A DNA stretch of 64,000 nt. It comes from Halorubrum sp. 2020YC2. Its GTDB lineage: Archaea; Halobacteriota; Halobacteria; Halobacteriales; Haloferacaceae. Each line of letters starts with the position of its first letter. Positions within the stretch are counted from its first letter, which is position 1. Below are positions 41,873 to 55,499 of the stretch, piece after piece. The notes below the pieces were generated by a model that saw only the letters and a program-made list of their open reading frames with translations, ran no database searches and was not told where the DNA came from. A program made the translations under genes and the position numbers. The DNA is taken from contig NZ_CP076019.1 of assembly GCF_018623055.1 (NCBI RefSeq), positions 1,302,001-1,366,000 of the forward strand. The letters are read 5' to 3'.

Positions 41873-42724
41873 TCAGTCGCTGGACGTTCTGGTCTGGATC
41901 GCGACGCCGAGCGCCCACGCTCGCTCCGGTCGGTAGGCGGTGAGATCGTATCGAGTCGGTCCGACGGTCTCGCTCCACGTGTCAAGCGCGCCGAGCGTCA
42001 CAAAGCCGGACAACGTCGCCCCCAACGTTCGCGGCGTAGTCTCTGGGTCCTCCAACACGGCGTGAACCTGCTTCGATTGCGGGTAGTTCCGGTCGCACGC
42101 CTCGATCCCCCGCTTGGCCTCGGCCCAGTGCCGACGGACGTACCCGAAGGTCGTGGGGTCCTCCGCGGAGAGTCCCTCGACCGCTGCCGCCCCCGAGTCC
42201 CCGCCGACCACAGAATCCATCCGAGTGCCGACCCGCGACACCAACTCTGCCGGACCCTCGAACGAGAGCCCCACCGCGATCCGATTCGCTTGCCCCCCGA
42301 ACCTGTCCAAGAGACCGCCCACAAGCGCGACAGCGGCGTCCGCTCCCTCCCGAACGGCCACGGGCGCGAGGTCATCGACCAGCAGATCGACCGTCCCCAC
42401 CGAGGCGCCGTTGAGATGGTCGGCAACGGCGTCGAGAATCCGTTCGGTCTCGGGCGCGCGCCCGAGTACCGTGTACGCGAGTCCGGCGTTCGCCACCACC
42501 TGCGTTGACGCGGCGGCCCCGCTCCGGGCGATGTCGCTCGCGTCTACCACCGCCTCCCGGTTCGGCGCCCCCGTCGTCGCCCGACCCCAACCGGCTCGCC
42601 AGGTCTCGACATCCGTCCCGAACAACACCGACACCACGCGCTCGGAGGCGACCTCGTCGCGAACAGCGGGGGGATCCCCGCAAGCCAGTCGCGCCGTGGC
42701 GTCGGCGTTTTCCGGTCCGTCCAT
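41873..42724 (-). CDS. Haloarchaeal hypothetical protein, possibly a degenerate RecA/KaiC-like fold
   Basis: A 283-residue acidic protein without Walker motifs. The alternating strand-helix pattern (RVVSVLFGTDVETWRAGWG, VGTVDLLVDDLAPVAVREGADAAV, RIAVGLSFEGPAELVSRVG, GIEACDRNYPQSKQVHAVL) recalls degenerate KaiC/RecA-like haloarchaeal proteins associated with signalling (for example DUF7504); this is a weak inference. A TATA-like AGTTTATCA lies about 25 bp upstream on the minus strand (about 42745-42753). It is the last protein gene before the rRNA operon. Confidence 0.6.
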   Translation of the reverse strand: MDGPENADATARLACGDPPAVRDEVASERVVSVLFGTDVETWRAGWGRATTGAPNREAVVDASDIARSGAAASTQVVANAGLAYTVLGRAPETERILDAVADHLNGASVGTVDLLVDDLAPVAVREGADAAVALVGGLLDRFGGQANRIAVGLSFEGPAELVSRVGTRMDSVVGGDSGAAAVEGLSAEDPTTFGYVRRHWAEAKRGIEACDRNYPQSKQVHAVLEDPETTPRTLGATLSGFVTLGALDTWSETVGPTRYDLTAYRPERAWALGVAIQTRTSSD

Positions 42725-42952
42725 GACAAGTTGACTTCACCGACAAAAGTGATAAACTTACGCATAGTAGTATCAGTACTGATATGGCTCTCGATCAGTA
42801 GCCGAGAGGTTCCGTCCGGCGCAGAAGCGTGTCGGCACCGCAGCGAATAGTGACAGTCATCTGCGGACCCGTTCACAGATCGCGCATTGAGCGCAGACCG
42901 CTACTGTCGGACGAACGGGTCGCGTGTGAGCGCGTACAGTCCGTTATATATG

Positions 42953-42984
42953 GAAAAAGCCCACGGACGCGTTGTCCGTGGGCT
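42953..42984 (-). terminator. Hairpin-plus-T terminator of the rRNA operon
   Basis: On the minus strand an 11-bp perfect stem AGCCCACGGAC / GTCCGTGGGCT (42974-42984 with 42958-42968, 5-nt loop) is followed by TTTTTCC. It lies 29 nt past the 5S 3' end, a textbook intrinsic-like signal, uncommon in strength for archaea. No tRNA-Cys gene lies between 5S and this site, although many haloarchaea have one. Confidence 0.8.
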
Positions 42985-43012
42985 AGATGGGAGTTGACTC
43001 CCGTATGAGTGG

Positions 43013-43134
43013 GCAGGCGGCGACTCGTGGTTCCCAGAGGATCGCTCACTCCAGTACTTCACGATACGCTGGTGGGCTTAACTTCCGTGTTCGGAATGGG
43101 TACGGGTGTTCCCCCACCGCTTTGGCCGCCTTTA
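43013..43134 (-). rRNA. rrf: 5S ribosomal RNA
   Basis: On the minus strand the sequence runs TAAAGGCGGCCAAAGCGGTG, with CGTACCCATTCCGAACACGG in the middle and GTCGCCGCCT at the end; the 5' and 3' ends pair (AGGCGGC/GCCGCCT), as in helix I. About 122 nt, normal for haloarchaea. It is the last gene of the operon, about 130 nt after 23S. Confidence 0.9.
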
Positions 43135-43141
43135 CGCCGAC

Positions 43142-43175
43142 TCTCGGACTCGAACCGAGACTCTCTACTGAGAGA
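43142..43175 (-). other. tRNA T-arm-like hairpin pair in the 23S-5S spacer
   Basis: On the minus strand TCTCGG-TTCGAGT-CCGAGA (43160-43142) makes a 6-bp stem with a 7-nt loop matching the T-loop consensus TTCRANY. A second small hairpin TCTCT-CAGT-AGAGA (43175-43162) precedes it. No matching acceptor 5' strand, D-arm or anticodon arm could be found, so this is not a functional tRNA gene. It may be a tRNA relic or a processing signal for 5S. Confidence 0.45.
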
Positions 43176-43230
43176 CTCCTGTGTCGGTCTGGTTCGATAC
43201 CAACCGTGTATGTCGTGCGATCCAGTTACC

Positions 43231-43265
43231 GCCTGAACTCATGCGAGTCGTGACGCGTCAGCGCC
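43231..43265 (-). other. 3' strand of the pre-23S processing stem
   Basis: CTGAACTCAT here (plus strand, within 43231-43245) pairs with ATGAGTTCAG at about 46275-46284, and flanking CGAGTCGTGACGCGTCAG pairs imperfectly with CTGACGTTCCACGAACTCG. The interrupted helix is where the bulge-helix-bulge cut by the splicing endonuclease is expected. Confidence 0.6.
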
Positions 43266-43267
43266 AA

Positions 43268-46178
<2,911 letters not shown>

Positions 46179-46250
46179 TGTGTCAGTCAACTCTCCAGAG
46201 GAGAGTGCTGACGGTGTCAAGTGACATAGTGTCACCCGACTGTATATGGT

Positions 46251-46286
46251 TCACTGACGTTCCACGAACTCGGATGAGTTCAGTGG
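46251..46286 (-). other. 5' strand of the pre-23S processing stem
   Basis: Partner of 43231-43265; lies between tRNA-Ala and 23S. Ten bp of perfect pairing plus adjoining partial pairing bring the 23S ends together in the precursor. Confidence 0.6.
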
Positions 46287-46452
46287 ACGTCTGGATCGCA
46301 CGTATACACGGTTGTCATTGAATCGCCCCGGGTGTGACGGGGCGTTCGTCGAACCCTTCCCATCCGCGGTTTCCCGGGATGGTGCATCGGTCGTCGTGTT
46401 CGAACCGAGTCGCGTCTCCCACTTAAGGGGACGGATTCGCTTCGAACGGACA

Positions 46453-46524
46453 TGGACTCACTGGGATTCGAACCCAGGGCATCCTCCTTGCAAGGGAGGC
46501 ACTCTACCGCTGAGCTATGAGCCC
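46453..46524 (-). tRNA. tRNA-Ala (UGC) in the 16S-23S spacer
   Basis: A 72-nt cloverleaf. Acceptor GGGCTCA/TGAGTCC with discriminator A; D-arm in TAGCTCAGCGGTAGAGT; anticodon arm CCTCC-CTTGCAA-GGAGG, anticodon TGC; T-arm CTGGG-TTCGAAT-CCCAG. CCA is not encoded. tRNA-Ala in the spacer is standard for euryarchaeal rRNA operons. Confidence 0.96.
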
Positions 46525-46577
46525 ACCTTCCCCAAGGGGGAAGGTCTGGTGTGTTGTGTGGGCCGTGGTCGTTCTAA

Positions 46578-46624
46578 GGTGTCCAAGCCGGTGGGTGGGC
46601 GGACGATACAGTCCAATGCGAATG
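46578..46624 (-). other. 3' strand of the pre-16S processing stem
   Basis: GGTGTCCAAGCCGGTGGGTG and CAGTCCAATGCGAATG (plus strand) are near-reverse-complements of segments in 48228-48279. Together they form the long helix that encloses 16S; it should contain the bulge-helix-bulge cleavage site. Confidence 0.65.
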
Positions 46625-46687
46625 AGTAGTGACCGTCGTGGTGACGGTCGTAAGGTGAGCTCGCCCAGAGGGCGAGTCTCGGGTCGG

Positions 46688-48157
<1,470 letters not shown>

Positions 48158-48227
48158 GAGTATCCTTCGAGCCTGATTCCCGGCTCGAAGGGGGTGTTGG
48201 CGGGTGTCAACGATGATGTTGACACAC

Positions 48228-48279
48228 CATTGCATTGGTCTGTGTGGTGTCCGGTTCACCCAACGGCTTGGATGGCACC
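48228..48279 (-). other. 5' strand of the pre-16S processing stem
   Basis: Contains CATTGCATTGGTCTG and CACCCAACGGCTTGGATGGC (plus strand), pairing with 46578-46624. Leader segment of the primary transcript about 70-120 nt before mature 16S. Confidence 0.65.
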
Positions 48280-48429
48280 GAACGACCACGGCTCACATCA
48301 GATCGCCGCTTACGCCGGAGCGCAGGGGGCGCGATCCTCATCGGATGAGTCGGACGAGCCGACTCTGCGAAACCGGGCCGACTTGAACGGCCCGAGTCCG
48401 CGGTGCGTTCTTCGCGTATCAACCGAACG

Positions 48430-48456
48430 GGCTTATACACTTAAGCACGTCGGAAC
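48430..48456 (-). promoter_or_regulatory. rRNA promoter P2
   Basis: On the minus strand TTCCGACGTGCTTAAGTGTA matches the TTCGACG...TTAAGT pattern I associate with haloarchaeal rRNA promoters. It lies about 100 bp downstream of P1 and 275 bp before mature 16S. Confidence 0.6.
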
Positions 48457-48524
48457 GCTTTGACCGGCCGCGTAAACGGTCGGTCGGTGCTCCCTCGTCG
48501 GGGGCGCCTCGCATTTCTTTGAAT

Positions 48525-48555
48525 GCCCGGGTTATATTTAACCCCGTCGAAGCAT
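48525..48555 (-). promoter_or_regulatory. rRNA promoter P1
   Basis: On the minus strand GCTTCGACGGGGTTAAATAT combines the TTCGACGG upstream motif with a TTAAATATA box. This is the upstream member of two spaced rRNA promoters. Beyond it, 48560-48750 has no gene, only the divergent tbp promoter. Confidence 0.65.
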
Positions 48556-48756
48556 CCTCGCCACGTCATGCGGTTTCATGGAACAGTTCACAAGTGATCG
48601 ATCCGTCGAGAGGAGTTGATATCGGAAGGGAATCGCAGCTACCGAGTAAGTCGTAAGGTACCTGTTTCCGAGATATCTATCCGAAATATGTCATATGAAT
48701 TCGTTCCCTCACACGTGCGCGGAATCGAGTTGAAATAGGAACCGGGGATGATCGGT

Positions 48757-48801
48757 TGTTTATACCACGGGCGTTTATAAGGGAGGGGACCACATATAAA
48801 A
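48757..48801 (+). promoter_or_regulatory. Promoter region of tbp with three TATA-like boxes
   Basis: TGTTTATACC (about 48757-48766), CGTTTATAAG (about 48772-48781) and ACATATAAAAG (about 48791-48801) precede the ATG at 48809. Only the second is at the right distance (about 30 bp) for a leaderless transcript; the third is too close and could bind TBP as an autoregulatory site (inference). Confidence 0.5.
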
Positions 48802-48808
48802 GCGAACG

Positions 48809-49369
48809 ATGACGAACCCTGCAGACTCGATCGAGATTCAGAACGTTGTTGCATCGACGGGTATCGGTCAGGAGCTCGATTTGGAGGCGCTTGCCGAGGA
48901 CCTCCCAGGCGCGGATTTCAACCCCGACAACTTCCCCGGTCTCGTGTACCGTACCCAGGAGCCGAAGGCTGCCGCGCTCATCTTCCGCTCGGGGAAGATC
49001 GTCTGTACGGGCGCGAAGAGCATCGATGACGTCCACGAAGCGCTCGGCATCATCTTCGAGAAACTCCGCGGCCTCCAGATCCCCGTCGAGGACGATCCGG
49101 AAATCACTGTCCAGAACATCGTGTCCAGCGCAGACCTCGGGCACAACCTCAACCTCAACGCCCTCGCGATCGGTCTGGGGCTCGAAGACGTGGAGTACGA
49201 ACCGGAGCAGTTCCCCGGGCTCGTCTACCGGATGGACGAACCCGAAGTCGTCATTCTTCTCTTCGGGAGCGGAAAGATCGTTATTACGGGCGGAAAACGC
49301 ACCGATGACGCCGAAGAAGCGGTCGAAGAGATCGTCGAACGCATCGAAGGTCTCGGCCTCCTCGGCTGA
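48809..49369 (+). CDS. tbp: TATA-box-binding protein (TBP)
   Basis: A 186-residue TBP made of two saddle repeats: IEIQNVVASTGIGQELDLEA...FPGLVYRTQEPKAAALIFRSGKIVCTGAK and ITVQNIVSSADLGHNLNLNA...FPGLVYRMDEPEVVILLFGSGKIVITGGK. Both FPGLVYR and SGKIV(C/I)TG phrases are diagnostic. The pseudo-symmetry and length are normal. It faces away from the rRNA operon across about 250 bp of promoters and converges on orc1/cdc6. Confidence 0.95.
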   Translation: MTNPADSIEIQNVVASTGIGQELDLEALAEDLPGADFNPDNFPGLVYRTQEPKAAALIFRSGKIVCTGAKSIDDVHEALGIIFEKLRGLQIPVEDDPEITVQNIVSSADLGHNLNLNALAIGLGLEDVEYEPEQFPGLVYRMDEPEVVILLFGSGKIVITGGKRTDDAEEAVEEIVERIEGLGLLG

Positions 49370-49422
49370 CGCGATCTCGTATCGATCGGTCTGTTCGGAG
49401 ACCCCGTCTGGGCGAAGAAGCG

Positions 49423-49518
49423 GGCAGGCGGTCGGCAGTCAGTATCGGAGTGCCGGTCCTCGGTGGCAGGCGGTCGGCAGTCAGTATCAGAGTGCCGGTC
49501 CTCGGTGGCAGGCGGTCG
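49423..49518. repeat. 42-bp tandem repeat between tbp and orc1/cdc6
   Basis: The unit starting GGCAGGCGGTCGGCAGTCAG begins at 49423, again at 49465 and partly at 49507, with one base change between the first two. It sits where two convergent genes end. No coding capacity; a terminator or replication-related role is possible but unsupported. Confidence 0.85.
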
Positions 49519-49530
49519 GGCGTTGTTGGG

Positions 49531-50736
49531 TCACGCTTCCACGGTGTCCTCGGTGAGGACCTCTTTCACGACGCTCGGGTCCTCGAGAAGCTGGTGTTTC
49601 GTGTAGCTTCCCTCGGCGCTACCGCCGCTGTGTTTCGACTGTTCGATGATGTCGAGGAACGCGTGTTCCTTCAGAAGGTCTCGAACGCGTCGCAGCGAGA
49701 GGCTATCGGACCCTTCCTGCCGGCAGATGTTCTCGTAGATCTCGTACACTCGGCTCGTCCGGAACCCGTCTTGCCGGCCGTTAGAGAGCGACAACAGCGC
49801 GAGCGCTTGGAGGACGTACCGCGAGTGCGGCGTGGATCCGCGGATGAGTTCTCGGAACCGATCCGTCTCCGCCCGCTCGCGCGCCTGAGTGACGAACTCC
49901 TCGCGGACCGTTGGTTCGCCGTTCGCCTGCGCGATCTCGCCGGCGTACCGGAGGATGTCGATGGCCTTCCGCGCGTCGCCGTGTTCGCGGGCGGCGAGCG
50001 CGGCGGCCCGAGGAACCGTCGACGGTTCGAGGACGCCGTCGTGGAACGCGTCCGCACGCGCCTGCATGATCTCTCTGAGTTGGTTCGCGTCGTACGGCGG
50101 AAAGACGAACTCGCGTTCACAGAGGCTGGATTTGACTCGCTCGTCCATTCTGTCCTTGTACTGGATCTTGTTGCTGATTCCGACGACACCGAGCTTACAG
50201 TCAGTAATTTTTCCCGCCTCACCGGCACGGGACAGCTGCATCAGGATGGCATCGTCGTCGAGCTTATCGATTTCGTCGAGGAGGATCAAGACGACGTCGT
50301 ATCGCTGGTCGAGGATCCGCCAGAGGCGTTTGTAGTAAGTAGAAGTCGAGAGCCCCTTATCGGGGACGTTGATGTCGGTCTCTTCGGAGTCGTTGACGCC
50401 TTCGGCGATCGTCTGAACGGCCTGCGTCTCCGTAGTGTCCTGCGCGCAGTCGACGTAGGCGAACGTCGCCGTGACGCCTTCCTCGCTGGCGGTCGAGACG
50501 AGTCGCTTCGAGACGTACTTCGCACACAGCGACTTTCCGGTACCCGTTTTGCCGTAGATGAGCACGTTGCTCGGGCTCTGTCCGAAGATAGCCGGGTTGA
50601 CTGCGGTCGCTAGGTCCGCAATCTCATCGTCCCGGCCAACGATACGCCCCTCGCCCGGTAAGTGACTGATCTCGAGGAGTTCCTTGTTCGCGAAGATGGG
50701 GTCCTCCTTCGTGAAGAGATCGTCCGCTGCGTCCAT
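49531..50736 (-). CDS. orc1/cdc6: Orc1/Cdc6 replication initiator
   Basis: A 401-residue AAA+ initiator that binds origin recognition boxes. Walker A YGKTGTGKS (about 61-69), Walker B ILLDEIDKL (about 151-159), sensor-1 region GVVGISNKI and sensor-2 HGDARKAIDILRYAGEIA are present. The C-terminal winged helix includes RTSRVYEIYENICRQEG and SLRRVRDLLKEHAFL. The ATG at 50736 (MDAADDLFTKEDPIFANKEL) is chosen because the open frame further upstream runs through ORB elements (giving FHRKHGVSL), which is clearly non-coding. The gene lies beside the origin, the usual haloarchaeal arrangement. Confidence 0.93.
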   Translation of the reverse strand: MDAADDLFTKEDPIFANKELLEISHLPGEGRIVGRDDEIADLATAVNPAIFGQSPSNVLIYGKTGTGKSLCAKYVSKRLVSTASEEGVTATFAYVDCAQDTTETQAVQTIAEGVNDSEETDINVPDKGLSTSTYYKRLWRILDQRYDVVLILLDEIDKLDDDAILMQLSRAGEAGKITDCKLGVVGISNKIQYKDRMDERVKSSLCEREFVFPPYDANQLREIMQARADAFHDGVLEPSTVPRAAALAAREHGDARKAIDILRYAGEIAQANGEPTVREEFVTQARERAETDRFRELIRGSTPHSRYVLQALALLSLSNGRQDGFRTSRVYEIYENICRQEGSDSLSLRRVRDLLKEHAFLDIIEQSKHSGGSAEGSYTKHQLLEDPSVVKEVLTEDTVEA

Positions 50737-50743
50737 GAGAGAG

Positions 50744-51374
50744 ACACCGTGTTTCCGGTGAAATGCGTTCTGCTTCGCGACCGAACTGGAGGCGGGGTGA
50801 AGCACTGATCGAGGTCGAGACACACACCGTGTTTCCGGTGAAATGGGGGTAGGGTGGGGGTTGGGTGGAGTAGAATAGGGTGGAATGGGACGGGAGTAGA
50901 GTGGAGTAGAATAGGGTGGAATGGGATGGGAATAGAGTGGAGTAGAATAGGGTGGAATGGGATGGGAATAGAGTGGAAAGGTACCGAGAGATGGGAAACT
51001 AACCCGAAGTTGAGGAAGTGAACGAGTAGTCTACAGCTGGACGGAGAGAGCCAGACCGAATCGAATAGGACACGGGCTGAACCGATCGGAGGCCGGTCCC
51101 GGACAAGGAGGCAACGAGACGACACTACCGGCCGCATTTCATCGGAAATACGGTGTTCGATGAGATAATCAATCTAACCGTGTATGAGGAGACCGTGTTT
51201 CCGGTGAAATACCGAGCATCGCTTGGCGAGTCTTCGCCCAGATCGCTTGGCGAACTCTACTCTGGTACACTACATAAATCCTGTTGTTTCATTTTCGTCA
51301 CAAAGAACGAATCTCCACGACGACGACGCCACCCTACCCCCACCACACCCCCATTTCACCGGAAACACGGTGTG
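50744..51374. other. Replication origin (oriC) with five ORB-like boxes
   Basis: The box GTGTTTCCGGTGAAAT, matching haloarchaeal origin recognition boxes, occurs at 50744-50765 (+), 50824-50845 (+) and 51191-51210 (+). It is inverted at 51352-51374 (-), with a diverged inverted copy at 51135-51158 (-). The boxes at 50824 and 51352 are each followed by G-strings (GGGGGTAGGGTGGGGG and GGGGGTGTGGTGGGGG in box orientation), giving an extended inverted repeat about 510 bp apart. The AT-richest patch, about 51159-51190, is a candidate unwinding element. Adjacent to orc1/cdc6. Confidence 0.9.
50865..50980. repeat. 36-bp purine-rich tandem repeat inside the origin
   Basis: Units starting GTGGAGTAGAATAGGGTGGA occur at 50865, 50901 and 50937, with a truncated start at 50973: three copies at a 36-bp period. 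One strand is almost purely A/G/T with G runs. It lies just beyond the ORB and G-string at 50824-50868. Confidence 0.9.
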
Positions 51375-51712
51375 CCTCTCCGAACAAGACCCAACCTAAC
51401 CGTTCCGTGAGTTCCCGTTCGAGAGAGTTGCGGACCGCTACCGCACCCGCCCTTGGGGAAACTGGGATAGTAGTTTTCACCCTACCTACGGAACAGAGTG
51501 TAACGCACCGTTACGCATCGCGAGGCCGCCCTCGCTCCCGGCCTCGACGGTGCCAGTCGTTTCCGGGGCGTCGACGCCTTCCAGAACGTCGTCGGACGTC
51601 CGAGCCGCGAACTCAGGTGCTGCGGTCGTCGAGAGTAGCGTGTCGGTCCTCGGATAACACGCGAGAGAGAAAACCGGAATCCCGCGCGCGCCACGGAACG
51701 TTCTCGGCGGAG
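51375..51712. other. Non-coding flank between origin and malic enzyme gene
   Basis: No convincing gene, RNA or repeat seen in these 338 bp. A stretch TTTTCACCCTACCTACGG near 51473 is slightly AT-richer. Open frames crossing it are low-complexity and lack recognisable domains. Confidence 0.5.
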
Positions 51713-53965
<2,253 letters not shown>

Positions 53966-53988
53966 ATCTCTCCCCATTCATGAACGGA

Positions 53989-53998
53989 GTAAAAAGCT
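53989..53998 (-). promoter_or_regulatory. TATA box of the malic enzyme gene
   Basis: On the minus strand GCTTTTTACT is centred about 28 bp before the ATG at 53965. Upstream, 54000-54236 has no gene but carries a short repeat. Confidence 0.5.
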
Positions 53999-54180
53999 AT
54001 CCATGGTGTCGAATATGTAATTCGACGTTCGACGATCCTTCTCCGGTGCGGAAGGCCTACCCGCACCCCCTGAACCGAACTGCCAAACGGTCGGTTCCCG
54101 ACCACCGCTCGCGGCGAACGTCAGTACCGTGAACGCCGGCGTCAGCGGCTGCTGTCGGCGTCAGCAGTAAATGCCGGCAT

Positions 54181-54244
54181 CATCGATGGCCGTCGACGTT
54201 ATCGATACCCGGCGACACCATCGATGGCCGTCGACGTCATCGAT
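54181..54244. repeat. Duplicated 26-bp segment with ATCGAT palindromes
   Basis: CATCGATGGCCGTCGACGT begins at 54181 and again at 54219 (38-bp period), each ending in ATCGAT. The second copy overlaps the last codons of the leftward membrane-protein gene. No function apparent. Confidence 0.7.
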
Positions 54245-55349
54245 GGCCATCGCCGTTCGAGGAGAGTGCCGCTGCCAGCGGCGCCGAGTCCGGATCGATA
54301 CCAGCGAGCGTCGAAACCTCGTACGCGGTCAGGTACGTCCGTGCCACCAGTCGAACCGGGACCGCGAGGACCGCGACCGCGGCGACCGCGGAGACGAGAA
54401 CGACGCCGAGGACGACCGCACCCGCGGTCGTTCCCGTCAACGCCCCGAGCCCGCCGAGCGGAACCGCCGCGAGCACGAGCGCGACGAGAACGACCACGGC
54501 GACGACGCCGCTCGCGAAGGCGACCGCGACGGCCTGAGCGAATCCGACGCCGACCGCGACAACCGCGTGGACCGCGAGGTAGGCGACGACGTCCATCCAC
54601 GACCCGCGGACCGACGTCCAGACGCGACGCCACCCCGCGAGGACGCCCACATCACGAGCCACCATCGCCGGCGCGACGAACTCGAACGTGAGCCGGCCGA
54701 CGAGGACACCGACCAGGCCGGTCACGACGCTGAACACCCCGAGAGCCACGGTCGCGGCCGTCGACAGTCCGGCGAAGCCACCCGGAGAGACGCCGAGAAC
54801 GCGGACGAGAGCGGGGTCGATGGCGGCGGCGAAGGCGACCGCGGGAGTTCCGGTCGCCACCGCGAGCGCCGTCGCGAACCCGAGCAGTCCCAGCGCCTGC
54901 CGGAACCGATCGCGAAACGGCCGCCAGATCCTAACCTCGGTCGTCGCGAGCGCGTCGTAGAAGGCGAGCTGGAACGCGATCGAACACGCGACGAGGGCGA
55001 CCGCGACGAGCAGCGCGCCGACGGCGACTCCGGCCAGCAGTGCGGCGTCGACCCCGGCCAGCAGCGCGGCGTCGACCCCGGCGAGACGCTCGGCGCCCGC
55101 TCCCACGGCGCGGTCGACGCCCGCCGGTACCGACTCGGATTCCGCCGGGACGAACTCGCTCCAGACGCCGATACCGCCGGCCGGGGCGCCGAGCGACGAC
55201 GAACCGGTACCCGACACTCCGCTGCTCCCGCCCGCCATAACGAGCGCGAGGAACGCGAGCTTCGCCCACCGCACCGCTTCGAAGGGGAAGAGGAACCGCC
55301 GCGTGGCGTCGACGGCCCGGTCGAGCGCGTCGACGGCGTGCCAGCTCAT
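54237..55349 (-). CDS. Haloarchaeal multi-pass membrane protein
   Basis: A 370-residue protein starting MSWHAVDALDRAVDATRRFL, with FPFEAVRWAKLAFLALVMAG just after. This opening is typical of a haloarchaeal membrane family I recall as DUF7544 (number not certain). There are about seven hydrophobic segments and a short acidic external loop after the first. Two 9-residue repeats, RLAGVDAAL/LAGVDAALLAG, occur near residue 90. The central RDVGVLAGWRRVWTSVRGSWMDV is a conserved cytoplasmic stretch. Possibly a glycerophosphoryl-phosphodiesterase-membrane-domain-like or transporter protein; function unknown. Confidence 0.7.
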   Translation of the reverse strand: MSWHAVDALDRAVDATRRFLFPFEAVRWAKLAFLALVMAGGSSGVSGTGSSSLGAPAGGIGVWSEFVPAESESVPAGVDRAVGAGAERLAGVDAALLAGVDAALLAGVAVGALLVAVALVACSIAFQLAFYDALATTEVRIWRPFRDRFRQALGLLGFATALAVATGTPAVAFAAAIDPALVRVLGVSPGGFAGLSTAATVALGVFSVVTGLVGVLVGRLTFEFVAPAMVARDVGVLAGWRRVWTSVRGSWMDVVAYLAVHAVVAVGVGFAQAVAVAFASGVVAVVVLVALVLAAVPLGGLGALTGTTAGAVVLGVVLVSAVAAVAVLAVPVRLVARTYLTAYEVSTLAGIDPDSAPLAAALSSNGDGHR

Positions 55350-55499
55350 ACCGACCGTTCGCCAAAGAGCGTCAAATAGGCTGGCACCCGCGCGGCGGGT
55401 GACTGCCCTCCTCTCGCGAACAGCCACCCCGTCGCTCACTTCGCGGGCCGACGCCGCCGACCCGGGGTCGTTTAAGTCGGACGCGACGGATCGTGACGT

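Noticed and set aside
42985-43012. Possible tRNA-Cys after 5S
   Set aside because: Only 28 nt separate 5S from the terminator stem; no room for a tRNA.
49423-49518. A CRISPR array
   Set aside because: Repeats are directly adjacent, without unique spacers, and no cas gene is nearby. The same holds for the arrays at 50865 and 62641.
50737-50823. N-terminal extension of Orc1/Cdc6
   Set aside because: The extension translates an ORB and non-coding spacer; family homology begins at 50736.
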